13,635 nt of DNA. Origin: RI-92 sp037384645 (lineage in GTDB: Bacteria; Pseudomonadota; Gammaproteobacteria; UBA6429; Thiohalophilaceae). How positions within the stretch are numbered: position 1 is the first letter of the stretch; every line of letters starts with the position of its first letter. This document shows, one piece after another, positions 6,285 through 13,635 of the stretch. A program made the position numbers and the translations under genes. Under the pieces are notes generated by a model. The model was not told where the DNA came from. It made no database searches and saw only the letters and a program-made list of their open reading frames with translations. Location: contig JARRNT010000066.1 of assembly GCA_037384645.1 (NCBI GenBank), positions 1-13,635 of the forward strand, written 5' to 3'.

Positions 6285-6313
6285 TTGACCGGGGCCGGGC
6301 GAACCAGTAAAAT
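6285..6313 (+). promoter_or_regulatory. sigma-70-type promoter of rplU-rpmA
   Basis: TTGACC (6285-6290), a 17-nt spacer and TAAAAT (6308-6313) give five of six matches in each box at ideal spacing. The predicted leader before the rplU ATG at 6377 is about 55 nt. Strong constitutive expression fits a ribosomal-protein operon. Confidence 0.7.
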
Positions 6314-6333
6314 TGCCGCCCTTTAGAGCCCAG

Positions 6334-6356
6334 TTTGCCTGTACGAGGCGGGCAAA
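6334..6356 (+). promoter_or_regulatory. stem-loop in the rplU leader
   Basis: TTTGCCTG (6334-6341) pairs with CGGGCAAA (6349-6356) around a 7-nt loop, giving an 8-bp stem with one G-U pair, ending 6 nt before the GGAG ribosome site of rplU. A hairpin just upstream of a ribosomal-protein gene could be a site of autogenous control or could simply keep the ribosome site open. No known leader family is claimed. Confidence 0.4.
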
Positions 6357-6376
6357 TTCCTTGGAGAATCAGAAAG

Positions 6377-6688
6377 ATGTACGCAGTTATAGAGACCGGT
6401 GGCAAACAGTACCGTGTGACCGAAGGCCAGAGCATCAAGGTTGAGAAGCTCGACGCCGAGGCCGGCGCCAGCATCGACCTGGACAAGGTCCTGATGGTTG
6501 CCAATGGTGACGACATCAAGGTCGGTGCCCCCTACGTCAGCGGCGGCAAGGTCACCGCGACCGTCAAGAGCCACGGCCGCGGCAAGAAGATCCGCATCAT
6601 CAAGTTCCGTCGTCGCAAGCACCACCAGAAAGCGACCGGCCATCGCCAGTACTACACGGAACTGGAAATCACCGGCATCAGCGCTTAA
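6377..6688 (+). CDS. rplU: 50S ribosomal protein L21
   Basis: The 103-residue product is the same length as E. coli L21 and binds 23S rRNA in the large subunit. It opens MYAVIETGGKQYRV, the family's hallmark, contains a KVLMVANGDDIKVGAPYV segment, and carries the basic C-terminal signature KIRIIKFRRRKHHQKATGHR around residues 73-92. The ATG at 6377 is chosen over an upstream in-frame codon at 6335 because homology begins exactly there and GGAG lies at 6363-6366. rpmA follows after 14 nt, so the two form the usual rplU-rpmA operon, driven by the promoter at 6285. Confidence 0.98.
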   Translation: MYAVIETGGKQYRVTEGQSIKVEKLDAEAGASIDLDKVLMVANGDDIKVGAPYVSGGKVTATVKSHGRGKKIRIIKFRRRKHHQKATGHRQYYTELEITGISA

Positions 6689-6702
6689 GAGGTAATTGAG
6701 TC

Positions 6703-6963
6703 ATGGCACATAAAAAAGCAGGCGGTAGTACACGTAACGGCCGCGATTCCGAGTCCAAACGTCTGGGCGTGAAGCGTTTCGGCGGCGAGACCGTCAAGGC
6801 CGGTAACATCCTGGTGCGTCAGCGTGGTACTAACTTCCACCCGGGCAACAACGTGGGTATCGGTCACGACCACACCCTGTTCGCCAAGGCCGACGGCAAG
6901 GTCGTGTTCGAGATCAAGGGTCCAAAGCAACGTCGTTTCGTGAGTGTCACGCCGGCGGCTTAA
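6703..6963 (+). CDS. rpmA: 50S ribosomal protein L27
   Basis: The 86-residue product is a basic large-subunit protein whose N-terminus reaches the peptidyl-transferase centre. It begins MAHKKAGGSTRNGRDSESKR, the standard L27 N-terminus of Gram-negatives, without the cleaved extension seen in Firmicutes. The family signature near residues 34-46 (GNILVRQRGTNFH) and GHDHTLFAKADGKV are also present. An AGAGG ribosome site precedes the ATG. It is the second gene of the rplU operon and is followed by a strong intrinsic terminator. Confidence 0.98.
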   Translation: MAHKKAGGSTRNGRDSESKRLGVKRFGGETVKAGNILVRQRGTNFHPGNNVGIGHDHTLFAKADGKVVFEIKGPKQRRFVSVTPAA

Positions 6964-6993
6964 ACGATTTATTATCATTAAATCACCAAGAGG

Positions 6994-7019
6994 GCCCCGT
7001 CAGTGACGGGGCTTTTTTT
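6994..7019 (+). terminator. rho-independent terminator after rpmA
   Basis: GCCCCGT (6994-7000), loop CAGTG and ACGGGGC (7006-7012) form a perfect 7-bp GC-rich stem followed directly by seven T residues (7013-7019). It lies 30 nt after the rpmA stop and should separate rplU-rpmA from obg-proB, or attenuate read-through into them. Confidence 0.92.
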
Positions 7020-7030
7020 GTTTGTACCAG

Positions 7031-7036
7031 TATAAA
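7031..7036 (+). promoter_or_regulatory. possible -10 element of obg-proB
   Basis: TATAAA at 7031-7036 lies 40 nt before the obg ATG and just after the terminator's T-run. The expected -35 position falls inside the terminator stem and matches poorly, so expression may rely on this weak promoter plus read-through from rplU-rpmA. Confidence 0.35.
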
Positions 7037-7075
7037 ATCGCGCTGGTCAGTAGCAGGAATGGTAAAGTTTACATC

Positions 7076-8116
7076 ATGAAATTCGTTGACGAAGCCTCTA
7101 TCCATATCGAAGCCGGCAAGGGTGGCGACGGCTGCGTGGGTTTTCGCCGTGAGAAATATATTCCCTTCGGTGGTCCCGATGGGGGAGACGGTGGTGATGG
7201 TGGCAGCGTCTACCTGCTGGGCGATACCAATCTTAATACCCTGGCGGATTTTCGTTTCACCCGTCGCTTCAAGGCGGAGAATGGTCAGCCGGGGCGCGGT
7301 TCCAATTGCACCGGCAAGAGCGGTGAGGACCTGGTCGTCCGGGTCCCGCTCGGTACCGTGGTCATTGATGAGGACACCCAGGAAATCATCGGCGAGATCC
7401 TCGAAAAGGATCAAAAGATGAAAGTCGCCCAGGGCGGGCGTCGCGGTCTGGGTAATACCAATTTCAAAAGTAGCACCAATCGCGCGCCGCGCCAGTTCAC
7501 CAAGGGCACGCCCGGCGAGGCACGCAAGGTACACCTGGAATTGAAAGTGCTGGCCGACGTCGGTCTGCTGGGTTTGCCCAATGCCGGCAAGTCGACCCTG
7601 ATCCGCGCGGTATCGTCGGCCAAGGCCAAGGTCGCGGATTATCCCTTTACCACCCTGTACCCGAACCTGGGAGTAGTGCGGATCGAGGCGGACCGCAGTT
7701 TTGTCATGGCGGATATTCCCGGGATTATCGAGGGTGCGGCTGAAGGGGCGGGCCTCGGTATTCAGTTTTTAAAACACATCGCGCGCACGCGCCTGTTATT
7801 GCACGTGGTCGACGTGATGCCGGTGGATGGTACTGACCCGGTGGAGTCGGTCCGGACCATCGAGGCTGAACTGGGTAAATACAGCGACGAGCTAAAAAAC
7901 TATGCGCGCTGGCTGGTGTTAAACAAGGTTGACCTGGTGCCCGAGGACGAACGCCAGTTGCATTGCGATAACATCGTCAAGGCGCTGGACTGGCAGGGAC
8001 CGGTCTACACGATTTCAGCCATCAGCAAGCAGGGCACGCAGCAATTGTGTTATGACATCATGGATTACATCGAGATACAACGAGAACAACAAGCCGAATG
8101 TCAAGACGACGACTGA
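7076..8116 (+). CDS. obg: Obg/CgtA GTPase
   Basis: The 346-residue product is the essential Obg GTPase, which acts in 50S subunit assembly and stress control. The N-terminal Obg domain (1-158) shows the glycine-rich repeats AGKGGDG (13-19) and GGPDGGDGGDGG (32-43). The GTPase domain follows with G1 GLPNAGKST (166-174), switch region DYPFTT (188-193), G3 DIPG (213-216), G4 NKVD (283-286) and G5 ISA (313-315). The short acidic C-terminus ECQDDD is typical of gammaproteobacterial forms. The ATG at 7076 is chosen because MKFVDEASIHIEAG is the family's N-terminus; the frame upstream to 7022 is not conserved in type. The ribosome site is weak. Its last 19 nt overlap proB, which suggests coupled translation. 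Confidence 0.98.
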   Translation: MKFVDEASIHIEAGKGGDGCVGFRREKYIPFGGPDGGDGGDGGSVYLLGDTNLNTLADFRFTRRFKAENGQPGRGSNCTGKSGEDLVVRVPLGTVVIDEDTQEIIGEILEKDQKMKVAQGGRRGLGNTNFKSSTNRAPRQFTKGTPGEARKVHLELKVLADVGLLGLPNAGKSTLIRAVSSAKAKVADYPFTTLYPNLGVVRIEADRSFVMADIPGIIEGAAEGAGLGIQFLKHIARTRLLLHVVDVMPVDGTDPVESVRTIEAELGKYSDELKNYARWLVLNKVDLVPEDERQLHCDNIVKALDWQGPVYTISAISKQGTQQLCYDIMDYIEIQREQQAECQDDD

Positions 8117-9219
8117 CACAATCGCGCCGCTGGGTGATCAAGATCGGCAGTGCCCTGTTAACCAACGACGGCCATGGCCTCAATCGTGAGGGCATTGCCA
8201 GCTGGGTGGCACAGATTGCGGAGCTGCGCCAGCGCGGGATCGAAGTGGTGCTGGTGTCTTCCGGTGCCGTGGCCGAGGGCATGGCCCGCCTGGGCTGGAA
8301 GAACCGGCCGCACGCCCTGCACGAACTCCAGGCCGCGGCCGCTATCGGCCAGATGGGCCTGGTGCAAAACTACGAGACGGAATTTGCCCGTTACGAGCTG
8401 CAAACCGCGCAGGTCCTGTTGACGCACGACGACCTGACCAGCCGTAAGCGTTACCTCAATGCCCGCAGTACCCTGCGTACCCTGCTGGAACTCAAGGTCG
8501 TGCCGGTCGTTAATGAAAACGATACCGTGGTGATCGATGAGATCAAGTTTGGGGACAACGATACCCTGGCGGCCCTGGTGGCCAACCTGATCGAGGCCGA
8601 TCACCTGATTATCCTGACCGATCAAAACGGCCTGTTCGACAAGAACCCGCGCGAACATGCCGATGCCAGACTGATCCCGCAGGCCCTGGCGACGGATACC
8701 TCGCTGGATGCCATGGTCAGTGACAAGGGTGGCCATCTGGGCCGCGGCGGCATGTCGACCAAACTGCGCGCTGCACGCCTGGCGGCGCGTTCGGCGACCT
8801 CGACCCTGGTTGCCTCGGGGCGCGAACCGGACATCCTGATCCGGCTGGCGGATGCGGAAGAGACCGGGACCTATCTGTATGCCGAGCAGTCACAGGTGAC
8901 CGCACGCAAACAGTGGCTGGCGGGACATCTGCAAGTACGCGGCAAGTTGATCATTGACGCCGGCGCCAAACGAGTCCTGCAGCAAAAGGGCAGCAGCCTG
9001 CTGGCCGTGGGCGTGCGCGGGGTGGAAGGCCGGTTCCAGCGTGGCGAAGTCGTGGCCTGTGTTGATGAAGCCGGACAGGAAGTCGCACGCGGCCTGGTGA
9101 ACTACACGTCCGATGAAATTATGCGTCTGCGCGGGCAATCCAGCGCCAGGATCGAATCCATCCTGGGTTACGTCGACGAGGAAGAGTTGATCCACCGCGA
9201 CAACATGATCATTTTCTGA
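8098..9219 (+). CDS. proB: glutamate 5-kinase
   Basis: The 373-residue product phosphorylates L-glutamate with ATP to give glutamate 5-phosphate, the first and proline-inhibited step of proline synthesis in the cytosol. The amino-acid-kinase domain shows VIKIGSALL (13-21), VLVSSGAVAEGM (51-62), VVNENDTV (137-144), FGDNDTLAALVANL (151-164), LTDQNGLF (173-180) and GRGGMSTK. A C-terminal PUA domain covers roughly 280-365. Length and two-domain form match E. coli ProB. The start overlaps the end of obg by 19 nt in another frame and has little ribosome-site sequence, so it is probably translated by coupling. Unlike E. coli, proA is not the next gene; the obg-proB order is common in pseudomonads and other gammaproteobacteria. 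Confidence 0.97.
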   Translation: MSRRRLTQSRRWVIKIGSALLTNDGHGLNREGIASWVAQIAELRQRGIEVVLVSSGAVAEGMARLGWKNRPHALHELQAAAAIGQMGLVQNYETEFARYELQTAQVLLTHDDLTSRKRYLNARSTLRTLLELKVVPVVNENDTVVIDEIKFGDNDTLAALVANLIEADHLIILTDQNGLFDKNPREHADARLIPQALATDTSLDAMVSDKGGHLGRGGMSTKLRAARLAARSATSTLVASGREPDILIRLADAEETGTYLYAEQSQVTARKQWLAGHLQVRGKLIIDAGAKRVLQQKGSSLLAVGVRGVEGRFQRGEVVACVDEAGQEVARGLVNYTSDEIMRLRGQSSARIESILGYVDEEELIHRDNMIIF

Positions 9220-9241
9220 ACCCGGCCGTGGATCTTGTTGG

Positions 9242-9265
9242 CGTTATTTTTTCAATAACGGTTTT
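9242..9265 (+). terminator. possible terminator of proB inside the tesA 3' end
   Basis: CGTTATT (9242-9248) and AATAACG (9254-9260) form a 7-bp, AT-rich stem with a TTTTC loop, followed by GTTTT. It lies 22 nt after the proB stop and overlaps the last codons of the convergent esterase gene. The low GC of the stem makes it a weak candidate. Confidence 0.35.
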
Positions 9266-9864
9266 AAAATCGGCCAGACATTTTTCAGCATGCGCGGTTG
9301 ACCCTTGGCATTGGGATGGACGCCATCGGGCTGCATGAGCGACGGGTCACCGGCCACGCCGCGCAGGAAAAACGGCACCAGCGGCACCTGTTCCTGCGCG
9401 GAGACGATCTCGAAGCGCTGGCTGAACTTCGCGGTATAAATCTCACCCAGGTTGGGCGGCAGGCGTTCGCGGATCAGTAACACCTTGGCGCCTCCGTGCC
9501 GGGCCAGTTCGATCAGGCGCGATAGATTGCGCTGCAATTCATCGACGGACAGGCCGCGCAGGCCATCGTTGCCCCCCAGTTCAATGATCACGATCGCGGG
9601 ACGGTGCTGCTTGAGGGCCAGGGGTAGCCGTGACAGGCCGGAGTCGGTGGTATCGCCGCTGACACTGGCGTTGACGACCTTGTAGGGATAACCGGATTTT
9701 CTGAGCTTGTTTTGCAGGAGCTGGACCCAGCCCTGGTCGCGTTCGATGCCATGGGCCGCACTCAGGCTGTCGCCCAGGACCAGAATCACCGGTTGTGCTG
9801 CCTGGGCAGGACGGGGTACGTTATAGACCAGCAGAATCAAAAACAGGTAAAACAGGTTGCGCAT
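9244..9864 (-). CDS. tesA: TesA-like SGNH esterase (lysophospholipase L1/thioesterase I family)
   Basis: The 206-residue product is a periplasmic SGNH hydrolase that acts on acyl-thioesters, lysophospholipids or other esters. A signal peptide (MRNLFYLFLILLVYNV) ends near AQA-A at about residue 22. The SGNH blocks follow: GDSLSAAHGI with nucleophile Ser33, SGDTT with Gly70, GGND with Asn99, and DGVHPN with Asp180 and His183. Length and block spacing match E. coli TesA. The ATG at 9864 is chosen over an upstream in-frame Met at 9951 because the signal peptide begins there. It diverges from the ybbA-like gene, as in E. coli, and the two start codons share one CATG at 9862-9865. It converges with proB with a 24-nt gap. 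True substrate preference is not visible. Confidence 0.93.
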   Translation of the reverse strand: MRNLFYLFLILLVYNVPRPAQAAQPVILVLGDSLSAAHGIERDQGWVQLLQNKLRKSGYPYKVVNASVSGDTTDSGLSRLPLALKQHRPAIVIIELGGNDGLRGLSVDELQRNLSRLIELARHGGAKVLLIRERLPPNLGEIYTAKFSQRFEIVSAQEQVPLVPFFLRGVAGDPSLMQPDGVHPNAKGQPRMLKNVWPILKPLLKK

Positions 9865-10552
9865 GTCGAGTATCCCATTCCTAGAAGCCATTAATCTGAA
9901 TAAATCCCTGCGTAGTGGCGATAAACCTTTGCAGATCCTCAAGGACATCAACCTGTCGTTTCATGCGGCCAGCAGTTGTGCCCTGGTCGGTGCCTCGGGT
10001 TCGGGCAAGACGACCCTGCTGGGTCTGCTGGCCGGCCTGGACCTGCCCAGTTCGGGGCAAATTTTATTCGAGGGCAAGGATATCACGGCCATGGGTGAAG
10101 ATCAGCGGGCGCAGTTACGTGCCGGTAAGGTGGGTTTTATCTTTCAGGCCTTCCAGTTACTGCCGCACCTGACCGCGTTTGAAAACGTGTTGTTGTCGCT
10201 GGAGATCCTGAACGTGCCGGAGGCGCGCCAGCGAACGACCGGCCTGTTACAACGTGTCGGCCTGGGCGAACGCCTGCATCATTATCCCAACCAGTTATCT
10301 GGTGGGGAACAACAACGTTGCGCCATTGCCCGTGCCTTTGCCGCCAATCCCATCCTGTTGTTTGCCGATGAGCCGACCGGCAACCTGGACAAGGCGACCG
10401 GCGCTCACATTATCGACCTGCTGTTCGAACTCAACCGCGAACGCCAAACCTGTTTGATCATCGCGACCCACGATAATGATCTGGCCCAACGTTGTGGCCG
10501 CAAGATCGAGATCAGCGGTGGCGAGATCGTGTCGGATTCGGAGTCAGGCTGA
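9863..10552 (+). CDS. ybbA: YbbA-like ABC transporter ATP-binding protein (LolD/MacB type)
   Basis: The 229-residue ATPase belongs to the LolD/MacB-like group that drives mechanotransmission transporters from the cytoplasmic face. It shows Walker A GASGSGKTT (43-51), Q-loop Gln95 in IFQAFQLLPHLTAFENV, signature LSGGEQQR (145-152), Walker B ILLFADEPTGNLD (164-176) and switch His203 in ATHD. The ADEPTGNLD form and the LTAFENV segment are typical of the subfamily. The ATG at 9863 has AGGT 6 nt upstream and is preferred to the in-frame TTG at 9857. The large permease gene starts 2 nt after its stop, so the two are one translational unit. Position beside tesA identifies it as YbbA rather than LolD; this is a context argument. 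Confidence 0.93.
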   Translation: MSSIPFLEAINLNKSLRSGDKPLQILKDINLSFHAASSCALVGASGSGKTTLLGLLAGLDLPSSGQILFEGKDITAMGEDQRAQLRAGKVGFIFQAFQLLPHLTAFENVLLSLEILNVPEARQRTTGLLQRVGLGERLHHYPNQLSGGEQQRCAIARAFAANPILLFADEPTGNLDKATGAHIIDLLFELNRERQTCLIIATHDNDLAQRCGRKIEISGGEIVSDSESG

Positions 10553-10553
10553 G

Positions 10554-13043
10554 ATGTTGTCGACCCTGGCCCTGTCATGGCGGTTTTTATATCGCGACTG
10601 GAAGGCCGGCGAGCTGAACCTGCTGTTACTGGCCATGCTGATCTGTGTCAGCAGTATTACCACGGTGGCCTTTACCACCAATCGCATGGGCAAGGCCATC
10701 GATCGCCAGTCCAGTGAATTACTCGCCGCCGATTTTGTGATTGCCTCCAGCCAGCCGATCCGGGCGCAGCGACTGACGCTGGCAAAAAAGCTCGGCCTCC
10801 GCACGGCCAGGATCGAAATGTTTCGCAGCGTGCTGGTGGCCGGGGATGCTGTGCAACTGGTGGCGGTCAAGGTGGTGGATAATGCCTATCCCCTGCGCGG
10901 TGAATTAAAACTGAGCGCCAAACCTTATGGCAAGCCCGCCGTGCAAAAAGGCAAACCGGCCAGTGGCACGATCTGGGTGACGCCGCGCCTGTTGCAGGCC
11001 ATGAACCTGCACGTGGGCGACACGGTGCAACTGGGTGACAGCCACCTGGTGATCAGCAAGGTCATCGCCTATGAACCGGATCGCGGCGGCGACTTTTTTC
11101 GCATGGCGCCGCGAGTCATGCTGGGTAATGAGGACCTGGCCGCGACAAAACTGGTAAAGACGGGCAGTCGCATCAATTATCGTCTGCTGGTTGCCGGCAA
11201 GCCCAAACAGGTCGCGCAGTTTGTAAAAGCGGTAAAGCGCAGCAAGCACGAGGGCGAGGAGCTGATTTCCGTCAAGCAGGGCCGGCCGGATATCCAGTTT
11301 GCCTTTGAGCGCGCGGACTTCTTTTTAAATATCATTGCCCTGATCAGCGTCTTGCTGGGCAGTATTGCCACGGCCATGGCGGCCCAGCGTTACAGTCGTC
11401 GCCACGTCGACAGTGTGGCCATCCTGCGCACGCTCGGCCTGAGCCAGTGGCGGATCTTTTCCCTGGTCATGCTGGAGATGTGCTGGTTTGCCCTGCTCGC
11501 GAGTCTGGCCGGCTGCCTGCTTGCCTACCTGGCGCAGTACGGCCTGAGCCGAATGATGGCGAGCCTGATCGTCGGGCAATTGCCGCAACCGGGTTTTACC
11601 CCGGTCTGGATTGGCACGATTACCGGGTTTATCGCCCTGTTCGGGTTTGTCATGCCAACCCTGTGGTTGTTGAAGAAGGTGCCGCCCATCCGGGTCCTGC
11701 GCCGCGATCAGGCGACGCCGCTGTTTAGTCTCATCTTCATCCTGGTATTCATCCTCGCCCTTTTTGTCCTCTGGCTGTGGCGCCTGGGCCAGGGCGAGGT
11801 GACTCAATACCTGTTGCTGGGTTCATTGGGCACTCTGTTGGCCCTGTTCATCCTGTCGCGCCTGTTGGTCGTCGCGCTGAAACCCATGCGCGGACTGCTT
11901 TCGGCCAGCTGGCGCTATGGCCTGGCCAATCTCACCCGGCGCGGTAATCTCACGGCGATCCAGGTCAGCGCCTTTGGCCTGGGGCTGATGTTTATTATTC
12001 TGAATGTCCTGATCCGTACCGAGATGCTGCAGGGCTGGCGCAATACCTTGCCGGAGAATGCGCCCAATTATTTCCTGATCAATGCCCAGCAAAAGCAGTT
12101 GCCGGCACTGCGCCAGTTTTTCTCCCGGCATCATGTCGCTTCACCGGCGTTTGCCCCCATGGCGCGGGCACGCTTACTGCGTATCAATGGCAAGACGGTG
12201 CGTGCCGACGATTATGCGTCACCACGGGCGAAGCGCCTGGTCCTGCATGAATTCAACCTGTCTTGGCGGGCGAAGCTACAGAAGGGCAACAAGCTGTTGG
12301 CGGGACGCTGGTGGCGCAAGGACGAGGCGGCGAAACCCTATATCTCGCTGGAGCAGTCCATCATCAAGGCCTTTCATCTTCGGCTCGGGGATAAACTCAC
12401 CTTTGACCTGGGCGGCGATATCCTCACGCTCACCTTATTAAACAGCCGGCACGTGGACTGGAATTCCTTCAGGGTCAATTTCTTTGCCGTGACTCCGCCG
12501 GGCCTGCTGGAGAAGGTGCCCACCAACTGGGTGGCAAGCATGCATCTGGATTCACAGCAGGCCCGCATGCTGGCTGACCTGGTTCGCGCCTTTCCCAATA
12601 TTACCGTGATTGATATCGATGTGATTATCAGCCGGATTCGAAACCTGATGGAGCGGGTGTCGACGGCGGTGGAATACCTGTTGGGCTTCACCCTGGTGAT
12701 CGGCGTCATCATCATGTTGACGGCGCTCAAGACCACCGAGGATGAACGTCGCCAGGAAGCCGCGCTGCTGCATACGCTCGGGGCCCGACGCAGCTGGATC
12801 CTCAGGGGCAACCTGGCAGAATTTTCCCTGATGGGCATGCTTGCCGGCGGCATTGCCGGGATCGCGGCCATGTTGACCGGGCATGTGCTGGCCCAGCATG
12901 TGTTTAAATTCGAGTACAGCATGACACCGACCCCGGTCATTGTCGGCCTGATCGTGGGCACGGTATTTATCAGCCTGATCGGTCTGCTCGCCAGTAACAA
13001 GGTGTTATCAAAACCACCCATCGATACCTTTCGCCAATCCTGA
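10554..13043 (+). CDS. ybbP: YbbP-like FtsX-family ABC transporter permease
   Basis: The 829-residue inner-membrane protein has the long FtsX-type architecture of YbbP, close to the size of the E. coli protein. The first membrane helix is at about 21-41, followed by a periplasmic MacB-like domain (about 45-250). A membrane block at about 257-490 has several helices, including an FtsX segment with the RRHVDSVAILRTLGLSQWRI coupling-loop motif. A second periplasmic domain spans about 500-700. Three final helices near 708-728, 752-780 and 794-815 contain the mirrored EDERRQEAALLHTLGARR motif. The ATG lies 2 nt after the ATPase stop (TGAGATG). With YbbA it should form an exporter-like or mechanotransmission complex. 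Substrates are not established and a role in envelope lipid or toxic-compound handling is inference. No helper fusion protein gene follows. Confidence 0.92.
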   Translation: MLSTLALSWRFLYRDWKAGELNLLLLAMLICVSSITTVAFTTNRMGKAIDRQSSELLAADFVIASSQPIRAQRLTLAKKLGLRTARIEMFRSVLVAGDAVQLVAVKVVDNAYPLRGELKLSAKPYGKPAVQKGKPASGTIWVTPRLLQAMNLHVGDTVQLGDSHLVISKVIAYEPDRGGDFFRMAPRVMLGNEDLAATKLVKTGSRINYRLLVAGKPKQVAQFVKAVKRSKHEGEELISVKQGRPDIQFAFERADFFLNIIALISVLLGSIATAMAAQRYSRRHVDSVAILRTLGLSQWRIFSLVMLEMCWFALLASLAGCLLAYLAQYGLSRMMASLIVGQLPQPGFTPVWIGTITGFIALFGFVMPTLWLLKKVPPIRVLRRDQATPLFSLIFILVFILALFVLWLWRLGQGEVTQYLLLGSLGTLLALFILSRLLVVALKPMRGLLSASWRYGLANLTRRGNLTAIQVSAFGLGLMFIILNVLIRTEMLQGWRNTLPENAPNYFLINAQQKQLPALRQFFSRHHVASPAFAPMARARLLRINGKTVRADDYASPRAKRLVLHEFNLSWRAKLQKGNKLLAGRWWRKDEAAKPYISLEQSIIKAFHLRLGDKLTFDLGGDILTLTLLNSRHVDWNSFRVNFFAVTPPGLLEKVPTNWVASMHLDSQQARMLADLVRAFPNITVIDIDVIISRIRNLMERVSTAVEYLLGFTLVIGVIIMLTALKTTEDERRQEAALLHTLGARRSWILRGNLAEFSLMGMLAGGIAGIAAMLTGHVLAQHVFKFEYSMTPTPVIVGLIVGTVFISLIGLLASNKVLSKPPIDTFRQS

Positions 13044-13232
13044 CGAGGGGAAAATGCCGCTAGAGTGGTAGGCGTCTGCCAGCTGAGGCTTTATGCTGTA
13101 GCGAATACTTTGCACTTGAATACGCATTCATTAAGCAAGGTTATTCACATCAATGCGGCTCCCGGCGCATTGTCTGCACTAATGCGAAGTCCCCCGGACG
13201 ATGATGGATAATCAAGACAACAGGAGGGAATC

Positions 13233-13635
13233 ATGAAATCGATCAGGAATATTCTGGCGCTTATCGGCCTGCTCGCGATCATCGGCCTCGTCTGGGCCGG
13301 GATCAAAGTCATGCCGTATTACCAAACCATCCGGAGCTTCGATCCACAGGCGCTGGCGACGTACCAGACGATGTTCGACAAACTGATGCAAACCGGCAAT
13401 GCCGTCGATGCCACGGTCTGGCGGCGCGAGGTCAAGTCGGGACTCAGTGTGACGGATGTCGAAGACGTGATGAAGTCCGTGGCGATCGAGCTCAATATCA
13501 AGAATGTCGGCGAGCTGCCACTGTCGAAACAGGTCGCGGCCATGACCGGGCAGAAGCAACGCTTTTTGAAAATCTACATGTATTGCAATCCACTCACTGC
13601 CGCCAAGATGGTGAACTACAGCGACGCCTATTCGG
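13233..13635 (+). CDS. membrane-anchored DUF302-like protein, N-terminal part
   Basis: The 134 codons visible run off the right edge. The start is well supported by a near-perfect AGGAGGG (13222-13228) four nt before the ATG. Residues 7-25 (ILALIGLLAIIGLVWAGIK) form an uncleaved-looking N-terminal membrane anchor. A linker follows, and then a domain beginning around VEDVMKSVAIELNIKNVGEL with LSKQVAAMTGQ and FLKIYMYCNPLTAAKM. This pattern resembles DUF302 proteins of sulfur-oxidising and related proteobacteria. The biochemical role of that family is unknown to me, and its C-terminal motifs are outside the window, so the assignment is moderate. The 189-nt gap after ybbP holds a small hairpin (13066-13081, no U-run) and no promoter I could fix with confidence, so it is probably an independent unit. 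Confidence 0.75.
   Translation, partial: MKSIRNILALIGLLAIIGLVWAGIKVMPYYQTIRSFDPQALATYQTMFDKLMQTGNAVDATVWRREVKSGLSVTDVEDVMKSVAIELNIKNVGELPLSKQVAAMTGQKQRFLKIYMYCNPLTAAKMVNYSDAYS

Noticed and set aside
7059..7079. Six-codon frame (ATG 7059) whose stop overlaps the obg ATG as ATGA
   Set aside because: Its AGGA is directly adjacent to the ATG, too close for a ribosome site, so translational coupling is not supported.
8158..8736. Minus-strand 192-codon frame
   Set aside because: It is a shadow of proB with no recognisable domain.
1..13635. CRISPR array, insertion sequence or prophage genes
   Set aside because: No regularly spaced repeats, transposase motifs or phage structural genes were seen on either strand.

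Overview
The window looks like chromosomal DNA of a gammaproteobacterium. Evidence for this is the order rplU-rpmA-obg-proB with a divergent ispB next to a tRNA-Pro gene, a tesA-like gene divergent from a ybbA/ybbP-type ABC exporter pair, and E. coli-like protein lengths (L21 103 aa, L27 86 aa). The conserved genes are GC-rich. A membrane-anchored DUF302-type protein at the right end is compatible with a Chromatiales-like or sulfur-oxidiser relative, but the genus cannot be named from the sequence.

Layout. (1) 1-579, minus: N-terminal part of a dihydrolipoamide-dehydrogenase-type flavoprotein, with an AT-rich upstream region carrying operator-like repeats. (2) 1110-2978, plus: a two-gene operon of an unrecognised polytopic membrane protein and a small ABC ATPase. 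(3) 2996-5116: a segment bounded by direct repeats of part of tRNA-Pro. It carries one AT-rich gene for a membrane sulfatase/phosphoethanolamine-transferase-like enzyme whose first membrane segment is out of frame, plus spacer DNA. It looks like a small genomic islet or island remnant and has no integrase. (4) 5072-6203, minus: tRNA-Pro(CGG) downstream of ispB, which is otherwise complete but has an in-frame amber stop at codon 116. (5) 6285-9219, plus: rplU-rpmA, a strong terminator, then obg and proB overlapping by 19 nt. (6) 9244-13043: tesA-like esterase (minus) and ybbA-ybbP-like exporter genes (plus), whose ATG start codons share one CATG. (7) 13233-end: start of a DUF302-like protein.

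How it works together. The rplU-rpmA-obg-proB block couples ribosomal proteins, a ribosome-assembly GTPase and the first step of proline synthesis. IspB makes the polyprenyl tail of respiratory quinones and is transcribed from a promoter placed back to back with that of rplU. The tesA/ybbA/ybbP cluster is an envelope lipid hydrolase with an exporter-type ABC system.

The points most worth a second look are the amber codon splitting ispB between its two Asp-rich motifs, the tRNA-derived repeat that marks a probable islet, and the frame break at the N-terminus of the islet's only gene. I did not find a clear previously undescribed system. The closest candidates are the tRNA-Pro islet and the unassigned permease/ATPase pair.
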